The position numbers and the translations under genes are program-made. DNA of 64,000 bases from Balneola sp. (GTDB taxonomy: Bacteria > Bacteroidota > Rhodothermia > Balneolales > Balneolaceae): NCBI GenBank assembly GCA_002694685.1, contig NZMW01000001.1:372001-436000 (forward strand), in the 5' to 3' direction. Below, in pieces: positions 37,434-46,752 of this stretch. Under the pieces are notes generated by a model. It had not been told where the DNA came from. It ran no database searches and saw nothing but the letters and a program-made list of their open reading frames with translations. Numbering within the stretch: position 1 is the stretch's first letter; each line of letters opens with the position of its first letter.

Positions 37434-37751
37434 AAGTACAGGACCTAAAAGTTCCGCATCGAATATATAGCTGCTCGATTATAGATAAGTAATAGTAGAG
37501 AAGACTATGTTTATAAACTAACGCTACTTTACATAATATAAATTATAGGAGTAATTCTATTCTATTATGACGACTGAGTCACACCGGTATCAATTCATAA
37601 ACATTAAACCTAATTAACTTACACTTCTAGAACTGACTTTGTATTTTTACCGTGTACCAAGTTAATAGAGATTATAAATCTTATCTCTAAAGCTCTATAT
37701 TATTCAAAAAGTATTACATCAGTTAAGTATAAATAGCTTATCTTTGCTCTT
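37434..37751. other. 318-base AT-rich intergenic region
   Basis: No gene is supported. A 16-codon ORF at about 37567 lacks a well-spaced ribosome site. The only recognisable element is the TATCTTTG box at its right end. No tRNA or strong hairpin was seen; the length would allow a small RNA. Confidence 0.6.
37739..37746 (+). promoter_or_regulatory. -7 type promoter box very close to the response regulator start
   Basis: TATCTTTG matches TAnnTTTG exactly and ends five bases before the ATG at 37752. No clear TTTG box lies 19-23 bases upstream (TTAC at 37714). If used, transcription would begin at or next to the start codon, giving a leaderless mRNA. Confidence 0.45.
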
Positions 37752-38120
37752 ATGAAAATTATTATTGTTGAAGACGACAAAGTGCTCTCGTTACTTTTAT
37801 CCAAGATGATTCAGCGGCTAGATTACGATGTACTTGAAGTTATTACTAAAGGTCAGGAAGCTATCGAAAAGATTGAAGCTCTCAACCCTGATTTGATCCT
37901 AATGGATATAATGCTTGAAGATGACGTTGATGGTATCGACGCAATGCTTGCTCTGCGTGAAAAATCTATTGACACCCCTGTTATCTATATTACCGGTAAT
38001 TCAGATCCTTTAAATCGGGAAAGAGCAAAATCTACTAATTATGTAGAATATCTTATTAAACCTGTAGGATTTGATGAACTCAAGAATACCATTGCCTCTC
38101 TTAATACAACGGAATCCTGA
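37752..38120 (+). CDS. Single-domain response regulator (CheY-like)
   Basis: 122 residues consisting only of a receiver domain. The acidic pocket is E7-D8-D9, the phosphoacceptor D52 is in LILMDIML, the switch Thr81 in VIYITGNSD and the conserved Lys103 in YLIKPVGF. There is no output domain and no kinase gene next to it, so the partner is encoded elsewhere. The gene is monocistronic. Confidence 0.93.
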   Translation: MKIIIVEDDKVLSLLLSKMIQRLDYDVLEVITKGQEAIEKIEALNPDLILMDIMLEDDVDGIDAMLALREKSIDTPVIYITGNSDPLNRERAKSTNYVEYLIKPVGFDELKNTIASLNTTES

Positions 38121-38160
38121 GTTCGTTTAATTTCTTATGATTGTCTGGCTTGACGTATGT

Positions 38161-38841
38161 CTAACTTTCAGTTTCGAGTCTAAATGAGACCGGTAGACTA
38201 AATTTAACCACTACAGGCTTTCCTCTTTGTCTGCCAGGTACAAACTTCACTTTTGATACGGCCTTAAGAGCTTCCTCATCACAGCCGCCTCCAATTCCTC
38301 TAATTACGAAGGGATCTCTGACATTTCCTTCTTTATCAATTAAGAACTGAACGATGACTTTTCCTTCAATCCCGGCTCTTATAGCCATTGGCGGGTATGT
38401 AATTTGTTTTTGAACAGCGGCCATTCCCCCAATTAATTCAGGCATTTGCTCCACTACCACAAAGATTTGTTCTTCAGCTTCATCTTCGATTTGTCTTGGT
38501 GGTGGTGGCGGTAATTCCATTGCAAAAGCATCTAAATCAAGCTCAGCATCCAGGTCGATGATCTCATCTTCGATGATTTCATCATTTGGAACCGCAACAG
38601 GAACTACAGGTCTTGGCGGCGGCGGAGCTTTAATTTCTTGCTTGGTTTGTACAATTTCCTCCATGAAAACTTCTTCTTGTCTATCAATGGAGATGCCTTC
38701 ATTACTCTTTTCAGCCCTGATATCCATTTTTACTGCGGCTATGAAAATAAGTAATGAAGCTATTACCCCAATTTCCATGCGGATTAAGTAGCCTTTTTTT
38801 AAATCATTTTTTCTGTCGATTAACTTTACCGGACCTCTCAT
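38161..38841 (-). CDS. Energy transducer TonB
   Basis: 226 residues. One membrane helix at about 25-42 (IGVIASLLIFIAAVKM), a Pro-rich periplasmic spacer (KAPPPPRPVVPVAVP and MELPPPPPR) and a C-terminal TonB domain (YPPMAIRAGIEGKVIVQFLID onward to SLPVSF) form the standard layout. It powers TonB-dependent outer-membrane transporters with ExbBD. An unusually strong ribosome site (AAAGGAGG) lies 7 bases before the ATG. Confidence 0.92.
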   Translation of the reverse strand: MRGPVKLIDRKNDLKKGYLIRMEIGVIASLLIFIAAVKMDIRAEKSNEGISIDRQEEVFMEEIVQTKQEIKAPPPPRPVVPVAVPNDEIIEDEIIDLDAELDLDAFAMELPPPPPRQIEDEAEEQIFVVVEQMPELIGGMAAVQKQITYPPMAIRAGIEGKVIVQFLIDKEGNVRDPFVIRGIGGGCDEEALKAVSKVKFVPGRQRGKPVVVKFSLPVSFRLETES

Positions 38842-38922
38842 TTTTTCCTCCTTTAATGTTAGAAGTTATATGAGAGTACTCAGAATCTGTGAAGATTTAA
38901 TGAAGCCTGTAACTCAATTTAG

Positions 38923-39813
38923 TTAACCGGTAATGACGGAAAGACCAGCTTTAAGTAATTTAAAATTAATTACCGTGCCTGGCGAAACTTGTTCGCCATC
39001 AGCATGGCATTTAAGATGATCATCTGTTTTAATGGTACAGTTTTCCTGTAGAGAAAATCGATGTACAAGTGTGTCATTAAATTCAAAGCCGAAAGACAAT
39101 TTTAGGAAAGCTATAATTAGTTTTATTCTCTGGACGGCTTTTACCACTATTACTTCTACTTTACCATCATAGTTCAGGGATTCCGGAGAAATTTTGTACC
39201 TCCCTCCTTCAGATTTCCCATTTGCTACTGCTATCATCCAGCATTTGGCCTCTAGATCAATTTGGGATCCATCTATGCTTAAATCTGCCTTAAAAGGGGT
39301 TGATTTGAAAAGTGCAATCAGTCCACCAGAAAAATATTTTAGCGCTCCTTTTTTAAACCTGGACTTTGATGCGTAGTAATTTGTAAGACCATCAACTCCA
39401 ATCCCGAATGTGTTAACAAAAAATCCCTTCTCAATTTCTATAACATCAGTAGGACGGGTTTTCCCCTTTTTAAGAATGGATAAGTTTTCCTCAAACTGAT
39501 TTCCCAATCCAATACTTTGTGCAAAATCATTTCCGCTGCCAAGTGGTAAAACGCCTAATATGGCCTCAGAACCCATAATACCATTAGCGACCCGGTTTAC
39601 GGTTCCATCACCGCCACAGGCAATAATATGAGTAAATTCGTTAGCCTTTTCACGAACAATATCAACAATGGAATCATCTTTTTGAATATATACAAACTCA
39701 GGATTGCCAAAAATTTGAGCTATTTGTCTCTCCTTTGATTTTAAAAATGAAGCTGCTTTAAAAGAGTTTGATGCACAGTTGATTATAAAGCAATATGTAG
39801 GCTTTACGGTCAA
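38923..39813 (-). CDS. Diacylglycerol/lipid kinase family protein (YegS/DgkB-like)
   Basis: 296 residues. The nucleotide-binding GGDGT is at 67-71 and the GVLPLGSGNDFAQSIG segment near 97; both define the DAGK catalytic family that phosphorylates diacylglycerol, sphingosine or similar lipids. The start is TTG at 39813, overlapping the DUF952 stop as TTGA. It is the last gene of the rimB-rimK operon. Confidence 0.85.
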   Translation of the reverse strand: MTVKPTYCFIINCASNSFKAASFLKSKERQIAQIFGNPEFVYIQKDDSIVDIVREKANEFTHIIACGGDGTVNRVANGIMGSEAILGVLPLGSGNDFAQSIGLGNQFEENLSILKKGKTRPTDVIEIEKGFFVNTFGIGVDGLTNYYASKSRFKKGALKYFSGGLIALFKSTPFKADLSIDGSQIDLEAKCWMIAVANGKSEGGRYKISPESLNYDGKVEVIVVKAVQRIKLIIAFLKLSFGFEFNDTLVHRFSLQENCTIKTDDHLKCHADGEQVSPGTVINFKLLKAGLSVITG

Positions 39814-40157
39814 TCGAAATGTTTAACATTCAGAGAAAACGTACCCTTTTTCCCCGCGGATAATTTAATCTTATCAATGATAGCATCAATTGTAACAGCT
39901 CCCTGAACAGCAACAAAATTGAAGCCATCCTCCTGAATACGTTTTATTGGACTTTGAATTCTCAATGGATCCAAAACGACTAGTAAAACTGTGTCATCTT
40001 TGTCAAAATAATGGTTAATAATACTTTCAGCTTGTTCACCTGTAAAGCATTTAACCCGTCCTTTTTCCTCTACAGATTCTGGTTCAAATTTGCCACTGTC
40101 TGATACAGATTTCCAGTCAGAGTCCTTAATTGCCGTGAATAATAAATCTATTTCCAA
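39810..40157 (-). CDS. DUF952-family protein
   Basis: 115 residues. The N-terminal FTAIKDSDWKSVSDSGKFEPES followed by GRVKCFTGEQAESIINHYF and VLLVVLDPLRI match the DUF952 pattern, a small ADP-ribosyltransferase-like fold without known function. The start appears to be TTG at 40157; no ATG is close. It sits between the AspA/AstE-like gene (15-base gap) and the lipid kinase (4-base overlap). Confidence 0.72.
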   Translation of the reverse strand: MEIDLLFTAIKDSDWKSVSDSGKFEPESVEEKGRVKCFTGEQAESIINHYFDKDDTVLLVVLDPLRIQSPIKRIQEDGFNFVAVQGAVTIDAIIDKIKLSAGKKGTFSLNVKHFD

Positions 40158-40172
40158 TGTCTTAACTTCTAT

Positions 40173-41117
40173 TTATTTGTTATATGCAAAATGAATAAGG
40201 GCATCGCCTTTATTTACTACGGGGCAGTTATTTAGCCCAATTACCATCCCATCCTTTGGAGCAATTACTCTAGAGTTTAATTCCCCATATGGGTCTTTAA
40301 TCGAACCTAATACCTGACGCTTATTAAACTCTTCTCCAAGCTCAGCCTTTGTAATAAATAATCCTGCGTTCTTTGTTCTGATCCAAGTTGAGCTGTCGAA
40401 TATTTTTGTCTTATTAGGCCTTGGTGCTTCTTTGATCATTTTGAGGTGTTTCATGAGACGTTGCGCTCCGTCTATGCCTTCCTCAATACCAAACTCATCA
40501 TAACGGAGAGATTCCCCGGTTTCATAAACGAGTATTTCTATGCCTTTTTTATGGGCTGCATTTCTAAACGACTTAGTGATAAGCGAAGAATGCATCATAA
40601 CCGGAGCACCCATAGCAGCAGCTAATTCTTTGGCTTTCTTTATTTTAAACGAGCACCTTATCTGCGGATAGTTAGCTCTAGCTGCACCACCTGTATGGAA
40701 ATCAATACCGCAATCCACTTCCGGAATAATTTCCTTCATCAAGGTATGAGCCAGTAATTTGGCCAGTGAACCTCCTTTAGCGCCAGGAAAGCTTCGATTT
40801 ATATCTTTACCATCCGGTAACCCACGGGAGTTCTGAATAAACCCATAAATGTTTACTATCGGAATAGCGATTACCGTACCAAATTCGGGTACTACAATTT
40901 CACGTTCAATCATACGGCGTACAATTTCAACACCGTTAATTTCATCACCATGCAAACCCCCGGTCAATAAAAGAACAGGACCATCTTTAGGGGCTCTATA
41001 AACGCAAACAGGCAGATCAATACTTGTGTAGGTAGGTAGCCTGGCAATATTTAGATTAACAATCTTCTGTTCGCCAAGACCAATTTTTTGTTTATTGATC
41101 GTAATAAACTCAGGCAT
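40173..41117 (-). CDS. Succinylglutamate desuccinylase/aspartoacylase-family zinc hydrolase
   Basis: 314 residues. The zinc-binding [12 protein letters not shown] (His and Glu) and the later GIDFHTGG (His) define the M14-like AstE/AspA family, here of the type found beside rimK. The C-terminal part carries a biotinyl-lipoyl-like beta domain ([20 protein letters not shown]). Its ATG lies 8 bases inside rimK. The substrate is unknown; context suggests processing of glutamate-tailed products. Confidence 0.85.
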   Translation of the reverse strand: MPEFITINKQKIGLGEQKIVNLNIARLPTYTSIDLPVCVYRAPKDGPVLLLTGGLHGDEINGVEIVRRMIEREIVVPEFGTVIAIPIVNIYGFIQNSRGLPDGKDINRSFPGAKGGSLAKLLAHTLMKEIIPEVDCGIDFHTGGAARANYPQIRCSFKIKKAKELAAAMGAPVMMHSSLITKSFRNAAHKKGIEILVYETGESLRYDEFGIEEGIDGAQRLMKHLKMIKEAPRPNKTKIFDSSTWIRTKNAGLFITKAELGEEFNKRQVLGSIKDPYGELNSRVIAPKDGMVIGLNNCPVVNKGDALIHFAYNK

Positions 41118-42033
41118 GCTTTTTCGCTTTTTTCTTACGAGCCGGGTTTTGCTTCCGTTCTTCTACGGCTTTTTCGATATAGCCAATTATAAATCCTGCA
41201 ATATCCTTTTTGGTTGTTTTCTCGATGCCCTCAAGCCCCGGAGATGAATTAACTTCAAGGATTAAAGGACCGCGCTCGGATTGGAGCATATCAACACCAG
41301 CGATGGATAGGTCCATTGCCCGGGCTGCTGTCAGTGCTGCTTCTCGTTCTGCTTTGCTTAGTTTAATGAGCTGGCTGGAACCACCTTGGTGGAGGTTAGA
41401 ACGGAATTCGCCCTCTTTACCCTGTCTTTTCATGGCTCCAACTACTTTGCCATCTACAATAAAAGCACGGATATCTGCGCCTTTAGATTCAGATATAAAC
41501 TCCTGTACAATTACTCGGGCTTTCATAGCGTGAAATGCTTCAATAATTGATTCAGCTGCTTTCTTGGTCGGCCCAAGAACAACACCGTGTCCCTGAGTTC
41601 CTTCAAGTAGCTTCACGATTAGAGGAGCTCCACCAACCGATTCAATTAACTTTTTAACCTCTTTAGAATAGTTGGTGAAAACCGTTTTTGGAAGCCCCAC
41701 ACCAGAACTTGCCAAAAGCTGCAGACTTCTCAGCTTGTCTCTTGATCTTACTAATGCTTGAGAATGGACTGCTGTAAATACTTCCATCATTTCAAACTGA
41801 CGAACTACAGCTGCCCCGTAAAAGGTAACTGAAGCTCCGATTCTTGGGATGATGGCATCCAGATAGTCAATTTTATTACTCTTATAGTAAATTTTTGGGC
41901 TATCCTGCTCAATAACGATATCACACTTCAGGTGGTCAATTACTTCCACTTCGTGTCCAGCAGCTTCAGCGGCTTCGACTAATCGGGAGGTTGAGTATAG
42001 TGATGAATTTCTGGAAAGAATTCCTAACTTCAT
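41110..42033 (-). CDS. rimK: RimK, ATP-grasp glutamate ligase for ribosomal protein S6
   Basis: 307 residues. The N-terminal [22 protein letters not shown] and the ATP-grasp core ([19 protein letters not shown] near 135, [22 protein letters not shown] near 175, [14 protein letters not shown] near 265) match RimK, which adds glutamates to the C-terminus of S6 and tunes ribosomes. A basic tail ([10 protein letters not shown]) is present. rimB lies 12 bases upstream. Confidence 0.92.
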   Translation of the reverse strand: MKLGILSRNSSLYSTSRLVEAAEAAGHEVEVIDHLKCDIVIEQDSPKIYYKSNKIDYLDAIIPRIGASVTFYGAAVVRQFEMMEVFTAVHSQALVRSRDKLRSLQLLASSGVGLPKTVFTNYSKEVKKLIESVGGAPLIVKLLEGTQGHGVVLGPTKKAAESIIEAFHAMKARVIVQEFISESKGADIRAFIVDGKVVGAMKRQGKEGEFRSNLHQGGSSQLIKLSKAEREAALTAARAMDLSIAGVDMLQSERGPLILEVNSSPGLEGIEKTTKKDIAGFIIGYIEKAVEERKQNPARKKKAKKHA

Positions 42034-42045
42034 TATCTAAAATTC

Positions 42046-42492
42046 CTAGTTCTTTAAAGTTTTAAATAGATTTTTTTGTGTCACATCAACCAGAAAAGGA
42101 CCTTTTTGCAAGAATTTCCTTCCAATAAGTAGCGGGTATTTCATGGCAGATCTATCAGTGAGCGAAAACTCAATGCTATAATTCCCGTCATAAAATTCAA
42201 TCTCCGTTTGTATGAAATAGCGAAGTTCTGTTTCTCCATTTGAGCTTTTGACTTCCCGTTTATCGTGCAATGGCATTTCCAGCATTTTGTCGCTGTAGGA
42301 TTCATGATCCGGGTCCAACATATAAAACCTGATCCATTCTTCATCTTCGCGTTTAAAAGGCTCTATATGATGACAATGCAGGCTTGAAGTAAAAGCTCCG
42401 GTATCAATTTTGGCGTCCAGGTTTTTGAATTCCCATTCAGGTAAATTTACCTGTTCAATTCTGCCAATAATCTTGTGGGTTGATGAATTCAT
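42046..42492 (-). CDS. RimB-type retropepsin-like zinc protease associated with RimK
   Basis: 148 residues. The retropepsin-like D30-T-G32 within LDAKIDTGAFTSSLHC, then FMLDPDHES and PLLIGRKFLQKGPFLVDV, match the ATP-dependent zinc protease family that accompanies RimK. In Pseudomonas, RimB opposes or trims RimK-made glutamate tails. First gene of the operon; divergent from the e(P4) phosphatase gene. Confidence 0.88.
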   Translation of the reverse strand: MNSSTHKIIGRIEQVNLPEWEFKNLDAKIDTGAFTSSLHCHHIEPFKREDEEWIRFYMLDPDHESYSDKMLEMPLHDKREVKSSNGETELRYFIQTEIEFYDGNYSIEFSLTDRSAMKYPLLIGRKFLQKGPFLVDVTQKNLFKTLKN

Positions 42493-42543
42493 TTATCTTT
42501 AAAAATAAAGGTTTTACTGCGCGATTCACATTTCCTGCTAAAA

Positions 42544-42577
42544 TTTGTTTAGCTCTACTTTTGATTTCCTATCTTTA
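42544..42577 (+). promoter_or_regulatory. Candidate promoter for the e(P4) lipoprotein gene
   Basis: TTTG at 42544-42547 and TATCTTTA at 42570-42577 (one mismatch to TAnnTTTG), spacing 22 bases, with the ATG at 42604. Confidence 0.5.
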
Positions 42578-42603
42578 CCTAATAATACAAATAAATCTAT
42601 CTT

Positions 42604-43452
42604 ATGCAGTCATTAAAGCTATTTTTGTTATTACCTGTTTTTCTATTTGTTTCTTGCAGCTCTACTAAAACCATTAATATTCAGGACGATTCTACTACAC
42701 AAGCTACATTGTGGGTACAGAACTCGGCCGAATATAAAGCGATCACTACTCAGAACTATGCTTCAGCACTAAGAACCCTTCCCCTGCCTATGGAAGACTC
42801 ATTCTGGACCGCATCGCTCAATCAGGAAGAAAACGATGAGTTTATGCGACTCCCTCCTGCTATTATTTTAGATATTGATGAGACCGTTTTAGATAACTCT
42901 CCCTTTCAGGCTCGAATGATTAAAAAAGGGTCAGACTTCAACATCGAAGACTGGAATGCCTGGTGTAAAGAAGCTAAAGCAGAAGCAATTGCCGGAGCCG
43001 TTGAGTTTACCCAGTATGCAGCCCGGGAAGGAATAACCATTTTCTACATAAGTAACCGTGGGTATGAAGTTGAAGAAGCAACCCGTCAGAATCTAATTGA
43101 AAAAGGATTCCCGGTCTCTTCTTCTATGGATAACATCATGACAAATGGCGAGGAACCCGGCTGGACGTCATCAAAAATTGAACGACGTAAGCAGGTTGAA
43201 GAAAACTATCGGGTTATTATGATGTTTGGTGATGACCTGAATGACTTCCTTCCCGCTAAAGAAATCTCACAAAAGAAAAGAGCAGATCTCGTGGATGAGT
43301 ACAGCGATTACTTTGGCCGTCGCTGGTATATGCTTCCAAACCCTGTTTATGGTTCTTGGGAACAAGCCTTGTATGATTTTAACAGTGAGTTAAGTGAGGA
43401 AGAGCGGAATGAAAAGCTTCGCAAAAGATTGAATAGTAAGTCAGGAAACTGA
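42604..43452 (+). CDS. Lipoprotein e(P4)-type acid phosphatase / 5'-nucleotidase
   Basis: 282 residues. The signal peptide ends FVSC with Cys18 as lipid site. It is a HAD-superfamily class C acid phosphatase: D90-I-D92 in ILDIDETVLDNSPF, YISNRG near 140 and GDDLNDF near 207. The Haemophilus homologue takes phosphate from nucleotides such as NMN at the outer membrane. It has its own promoter. Confidence 0.93.
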   Translation: MQSLKLFLLLPVFLFVSCSSTKTINIQDDSTTQATLWVQNSAEYKAITTQNYASALRTLPLPMEDSFWTASLNQEENDEFMRLPPAIILDIDETVLDNSPFQARMIKKGSDFNIEDWNAWCKEAKAEAIAGAVEFTQYAAREGITIFYISNRGYEVEEATRQNLIEKGFPVSSSMDNIMTNGEEPGWTSSKIERRKQVEENYRVIMMFGDDLNDFLPAKEISQKKRADLVDEYSDYFGRRWYMLPNPVYGSWEQALYDFNSELSEEERNEKLRKRLNSKSGN

Positions 43453-43621
43453 TTTCTGATGGTTTACAAGTATGACCGTAATCATTTCTAAACTATCCGT
43501 CCTTGTTTCTTTAAAAAAAGGAAATGTGGCCTTGAAAATTACATTTACTGCCATATTTTAGGGATCAATTTTCTGTCATCCAAGATTTCCCAAACTTCGT
43601 TATAAACTAATTAGTACAAAT

Positions 43622-44689
43622 ATGTATCCGTTTCCTACGCTCTTTGTTGATCTAGATATTGTTAAGAGCAATATCGAAAACATGGTTTCAAAAGCGGCTA
43701 AAACAGGCCTTGAACTTCGCCCTCATTTTAAGACACACCAGTCAAAAGTAATTGGCAAGATATTCCGTGAACAAGGCATAAAGGGGATTACTGTTTCCTC
43801 TCCAAAAATGGCTGATTATTTTGTAATGGATGATTGGGATGATATCACTATTGCATTCCCTGCCAATGTTTTAGCCCATAAAGAGTATAACCGAATCGCA
43901 GAGAACGCTTCCCTTAAGACCTTGGCAATTTCAAGAGAAGTTGTGGAAAAACTAGACAAGAAATTAAAGCATAAAATTGGTCTTTATGTAGAAATTGATC
44001 CGGACTATGGGCGGAGCGGAGTTCCTGTTTCTAACCTGGATGCAATTAAAGCAGTAGTCAATGCAATTGAGCAGTCTTCAAATTGTTACAATGCTGGTTT
44101 TTACTGCCATGCGGGACATACCTACAAGTGCCGTTCTAAGGAGGAAATTCGAAATAAAGGTAATGAAGTGCTCAATAAGCTTGAGGTCCTGAAAGAGCAC
44201 TTCCCTGAGCTCCCTATCTGTTATGGGGATACTCCTTCGTGCAGTGTTCTGGAAGAATTTGGACCTGTAGATCAACTGAGTCCTGGTAATTTTGTGTTTT
44301 ATGATTGGATGCAAGTTCAAATAGGATCTTGTTCACCAAATGAAATAGCCGTGCATATGGAATGTCCGATTATTGAAAAATTCTACGAAAGAACGGAAGT
44401 TTTAATTCACGGCGGAGCTATTCATTTCTCCAAAGACTCTGTGCAGATTGATGACTACCTCAGTTTTGGAGAACCAAAGCTTGAGTATCTATCCGAAGAA
44501 ACCTATGTGAAAAGCTTATCCCAAGAACATGGGGTTATACAGTGCAGCCCAAATGTTTTCAGTAAGGTTCATGTGGGTGAAACCATACAAATATTTCCCA
44601 TACACTCATGCCTCACGGCAAATTTGATGGGTAAATACTTTACCAAGAAAGGTCAGGTACTCGACCACATGAATTATCAGCCCAATTAA
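43622..44689 (+). CDS. D-threonine aldolase / D-serine dehydratase-like PLP enzyme
   Basis: 355 residues, fold type III PLP protein. PLP lysine K37 is in LRPHFKTHQS. The C-terminal His328-Ser-Cys330 in FPIHSCLTANLM matches the His/Cys zinc site of eukaryotic-type D-serine dehydratase rather than the His/Asp site of D-threonine aldolase, so D-serine or a related beta-hydroxy D-amino acid is a possible substrate. Monocistronic, preceded by 169 bases without a clear promoter. Confidence 0.85.
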   Translation: MYPFPTLFVDLDIVKSNIENMVSKAAKTGLELRPHFKTHQSKVIGKIFREQGIKGITVSSPKMADYFVMDDWDDITIAFPANVLAHKEYNRIAENASLKTLAISREVVEKLDKKLKHKIGLYVEIDPDYGRSGVPVSNLDAIKAVVNAIEQSSNCYNAGFYCHAGHTYKCRSKEEIRNKGNEVLNKLEVLKEHFPELPICYGDTPSCSVLEEFGPVDQLSPGNFVFYDWMQVQIGSCSPNEIAVHMECPIIEKFYERTEVLIHGGAIHFSKDSVQIDDYLSFGEPKLEYLSEETYVKSLSQEHGVIQCSPNVFSKVHVGETIQIFPIHSCLTANLMGKYFTKKGQVLDHMNYQPN

Positions 44690-44690
44690 A

Positions 44691-44718
44691 AAGGGAAGAT
44701 CAGCTTAGACCTTCCCTT
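44691..44718 (-). terminator. Hairpin terminator, best oriented for the minus strand
   Basis: AAGGGAAG (44691-44698) and CTTCCCTT (44711-44718) are exact complements with a 12-base loop. On the minus strand the stem is followed by TTTTTAATT. It may also help end the plus-strand gene that stops at 44689. Confidence 0.6.
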
Positions 44719-44739
44719 AAATGAATCAATAAAATAAGT

Positions 44740-44849
44740 CGTCACCCTGAACTTGTTTCAGGGTCTGAGAAGAGTGATTTATTGAACCCGACAAGCTTTT
44801 TCGCTAATACCTCATCCTTTTCAGATGCTGAATCGAGTTCGGCATGACG
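44740..44849. repeat. REP-like intergenic element
   Basis: The left part, ACCCTGAA-CTTGT-TTCAGGGT at 44744-44764, is a perfect short hairpin. The 13-base ends (CGTCACCCTGAAC and GTTCGGCATGACG) are imperfect inverted repeats of each other. Such CCTGAA-type elements recur widely in bacterial intergenic DNA. A single copy is in this window. Confidence 0.6.
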
Positions 44850-44968
44850 ACCTATTAGCTCATGATGCCTTTTCTGCCTTAGAATAGCCTAAACAAAATA
44901 CGTACAGTTGCCATTTGTAGGCTGAGTGACTGCAGTAATTATTCTAAACCGAACTAACGTTTCTGCTG

Positions 44969-46606
44969 CTATCCCTTGTAGTAATAATCATCTGCTTTGG
45001 TGGGAGTTTTATCCATGGTATCCCGCTCAACGTATTCGAAATAATCGAAATCTGCTGGCTTCTTTCGCCCTGATAAATCTTGATTACATACTCCTACAAA
45101 CGCCCCGGTGAAGTGTCCATCCCCTCCTCCATCGTCATATTCGTCAGAAAGAGTACTAGCGTCAAATATTTGTCCGGTGAAGTTCCAGTCATCACCATTC
45201 TCGGAGTAGAAGAACCGAAGTTTGTCATAATCAACTTTAGCTCGCAAGTAAACCGGGCCTTCATCGTTCACAGAAATGCGATTTTGATGCAGCGGCTCTT
45301 CATATTCGCCTTTAATATTTGTAATGATATCGATGCAGCGGCCCAGTTCTTCATGCCATGTTACATGTAAGTAGTAAAAGTTCTTGTTATCGTACATGCA
45401 GATTAAGCCAGCCATCTGCTGAAAGGTTTCAGGGGCGAACTCAAGCTTAGTTTCAGTAGTATAGAAAAAGGATTGTTGGCGTCGGGCAACTAATGACTGC
45501 CGATGGTGTGAATTCAGGGATTCACCGCCGTACAGCCGTAAATAACCGGGTCTTTCGGTTAGGGAAACCAGGTCTTTTGAAATATCAACCCGTAAAAACT
45601 GGAAATTGATGTCCAATTCCTCTGAATCGAAATCGTCCCGGCTTGGTTCTTTCTCCCAAGGATGTTCCGGCAAATCCGGTCCGTCTATAACCAAGCTTGG
45701 TTCGTTAGTGCCATCAGCAAGTTCCAGCCAGCCAGCATCATTCCAAACTACTTTCTGCAGGGCTGTCTCCCTTCCCATTGGGCAACGACCGCGAGACGGC
45801 ATTCTTCGCCCTGCCAAGTGAGCCAGGTACCATTCTCCGGTTTGCGTTTCCACTAGGGAAGCATGACCCGCTCGCTGTAGCTCAAGCTCGGGATTATTAA
45901 AGGATGTCAGCATAGGGTTATTCGGATCGGTTTCGTACGGTCCGTCGATATTCTTTGACCGAGCCATGGTTACGGCGTGACGAAGTACCGTTCCCCCTTC
46001 CGCCGTCATCAGATAATAGTACCCATCTTTTTTATACAGGTGAGGCGCTTCGGTAAGCTTGATATCGGTGCCTGTGTAAATATTTTTAACTGGCCCGACA
46101 AGCTTTTCTTGCTCATGATCATATTCCTGAAGCAGAATTCCACCAAACGGATGTTTCTCAGATCGGTGATCCCAAACCATGTTCACAAACCACTTTTTCC
46201 CATCGTCATCATGAAACAGCGATGGATCAAATCCGGAGCTGTTCATGTAAATTGGTTCTGACCAGTCCCCCGAAATTGAATCCGAAGTAACCAGATAGTT
46301 GTGAGCATCTTTGAACGCTCCTCTAAAGGTCTTCACATCGGTATAAATTAGAAAGAACGTACCTTCATGATAAGACAAACAAGGCGCCCAGACTCCACAT
46401 GAGTTTGGATTTCCGGTCATATCCAGCTGAGAAGTTCTGTTTAAAGGATGCGCAATAAGCTTCCAATTTTTGAGGTCCTTGGAGTGATGTATCTGAACCC
46501 CGGGAAACCATTCAAACGTTGAGGTTGCGATGTAATAATCGTCGCCTACTCGTAAAATGGAAGGATCAGGATTAAAGCCGGGAAGTATGGGATTGGTAAT
46601 TTTCAT
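44969..46606 (-). CDS. Glycoside hydrolase family 43 (beta-xylosidase/arabinofuranosidase-like)
   Basis: 545 residues without signal peptide, so probably cytoplasmic. The five-blade catalytic domain (about 1-320) shows the catalytic base Asp in FNPDPSILRVGDDYY, the pKa-modulating Asp in GFDPSLFHDDDGK, and the general acid Glu in LTEAPHLYKK. A C-terminal beta-sandwich (about 335-525) matches the family's XynB-type accessory domain. Such enzymes trim xylo- or arabino-oligosaccharides. No sugar transporter gene is adjacent. Confidence 0.92.
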   Translation of the reverse strand: MKITNPILPGFNPDPSILRVGDDYYIATSTFEWFPGVQIHHSKDLKNWKLIAHPLNRTSQLDMTGNPNSCGVWAPCLSYHEGTFFLIYTDVKTFRGAFKDAHNYLVTSDSISGDWSEPIYMNSSGFDPSLFHDDDGKKWFVNMVWDHRSEKHPFGGILLQEYDHEQEKLVGPVKNIYTGTDIKLTEAPHLYKKDGYYYLMTAEGGTVLRHAVTMARSKNIDGPYETDPNNPMLTSFNNPELELQRAGHASLVETQTGEWYLAHLAGRRMPSRGRCPMGRETALQKVVWNDAGWLELADGTNEPSLVIDGPDLPEHPWEKEPSRDDFDSEELDINFQFLRVDISKDLVSLTERPGYLRLYGGESLNSHHRQSLVARRQQSFFYTTETKLEFAPETFQQMAGLICMYDNKNFYYLHVTWHEELGRCIDIITNIKGEYEEPLHQNRISVNDEGPVYLRAKVDYDKLRFFYSENGDDWNFTGQIFDASTLSDEYDDGGGDGHFTGAFVGVCNQDLSGRKKPADFDYFEYVERDTMDKTPTKADDYYYKG

Positions 46607-46701
46607 AATGCGATCTGTAGTACTTCGAAAAATTGGTTATCGGTTTTAAGGCTATCCAATATCAATATATCGCAACGGACATTCCACCCTTATTTAAAAT
46701 T

Positions 46702-46723
46702 TTTGCTCATAATTTTGAGCAAA
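46702..46723 (-). terminator. Hairpin downstream of the amidohydrolase gene
   Basis: TTTGCTCA (46702-46709), 6-base loop, TGAGCAAA (46716-46723). On the minus strand it is followed by AATTTTAAAT and lies 30 bases after the stop at 46753. Confidence 0.55.
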
Positions 46724-46752
46724 TTCCCGCAAATCTTTTTTTCCCTAAGCTA

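Noticed and set aside
37567-37617. 16-codon ORF in the 318-base intergenic region
   Set aside because: Too short, no properly spaced ribosome site, composition like the surrounding non-coding DNA.
44740-44849. The CCTGAA hairpin region as a mobile element or terminator of the PLP enzyme gene
   Set aside because: No transposase, no target-site repeat and no T-run; treated as a REP-like intergenic element.
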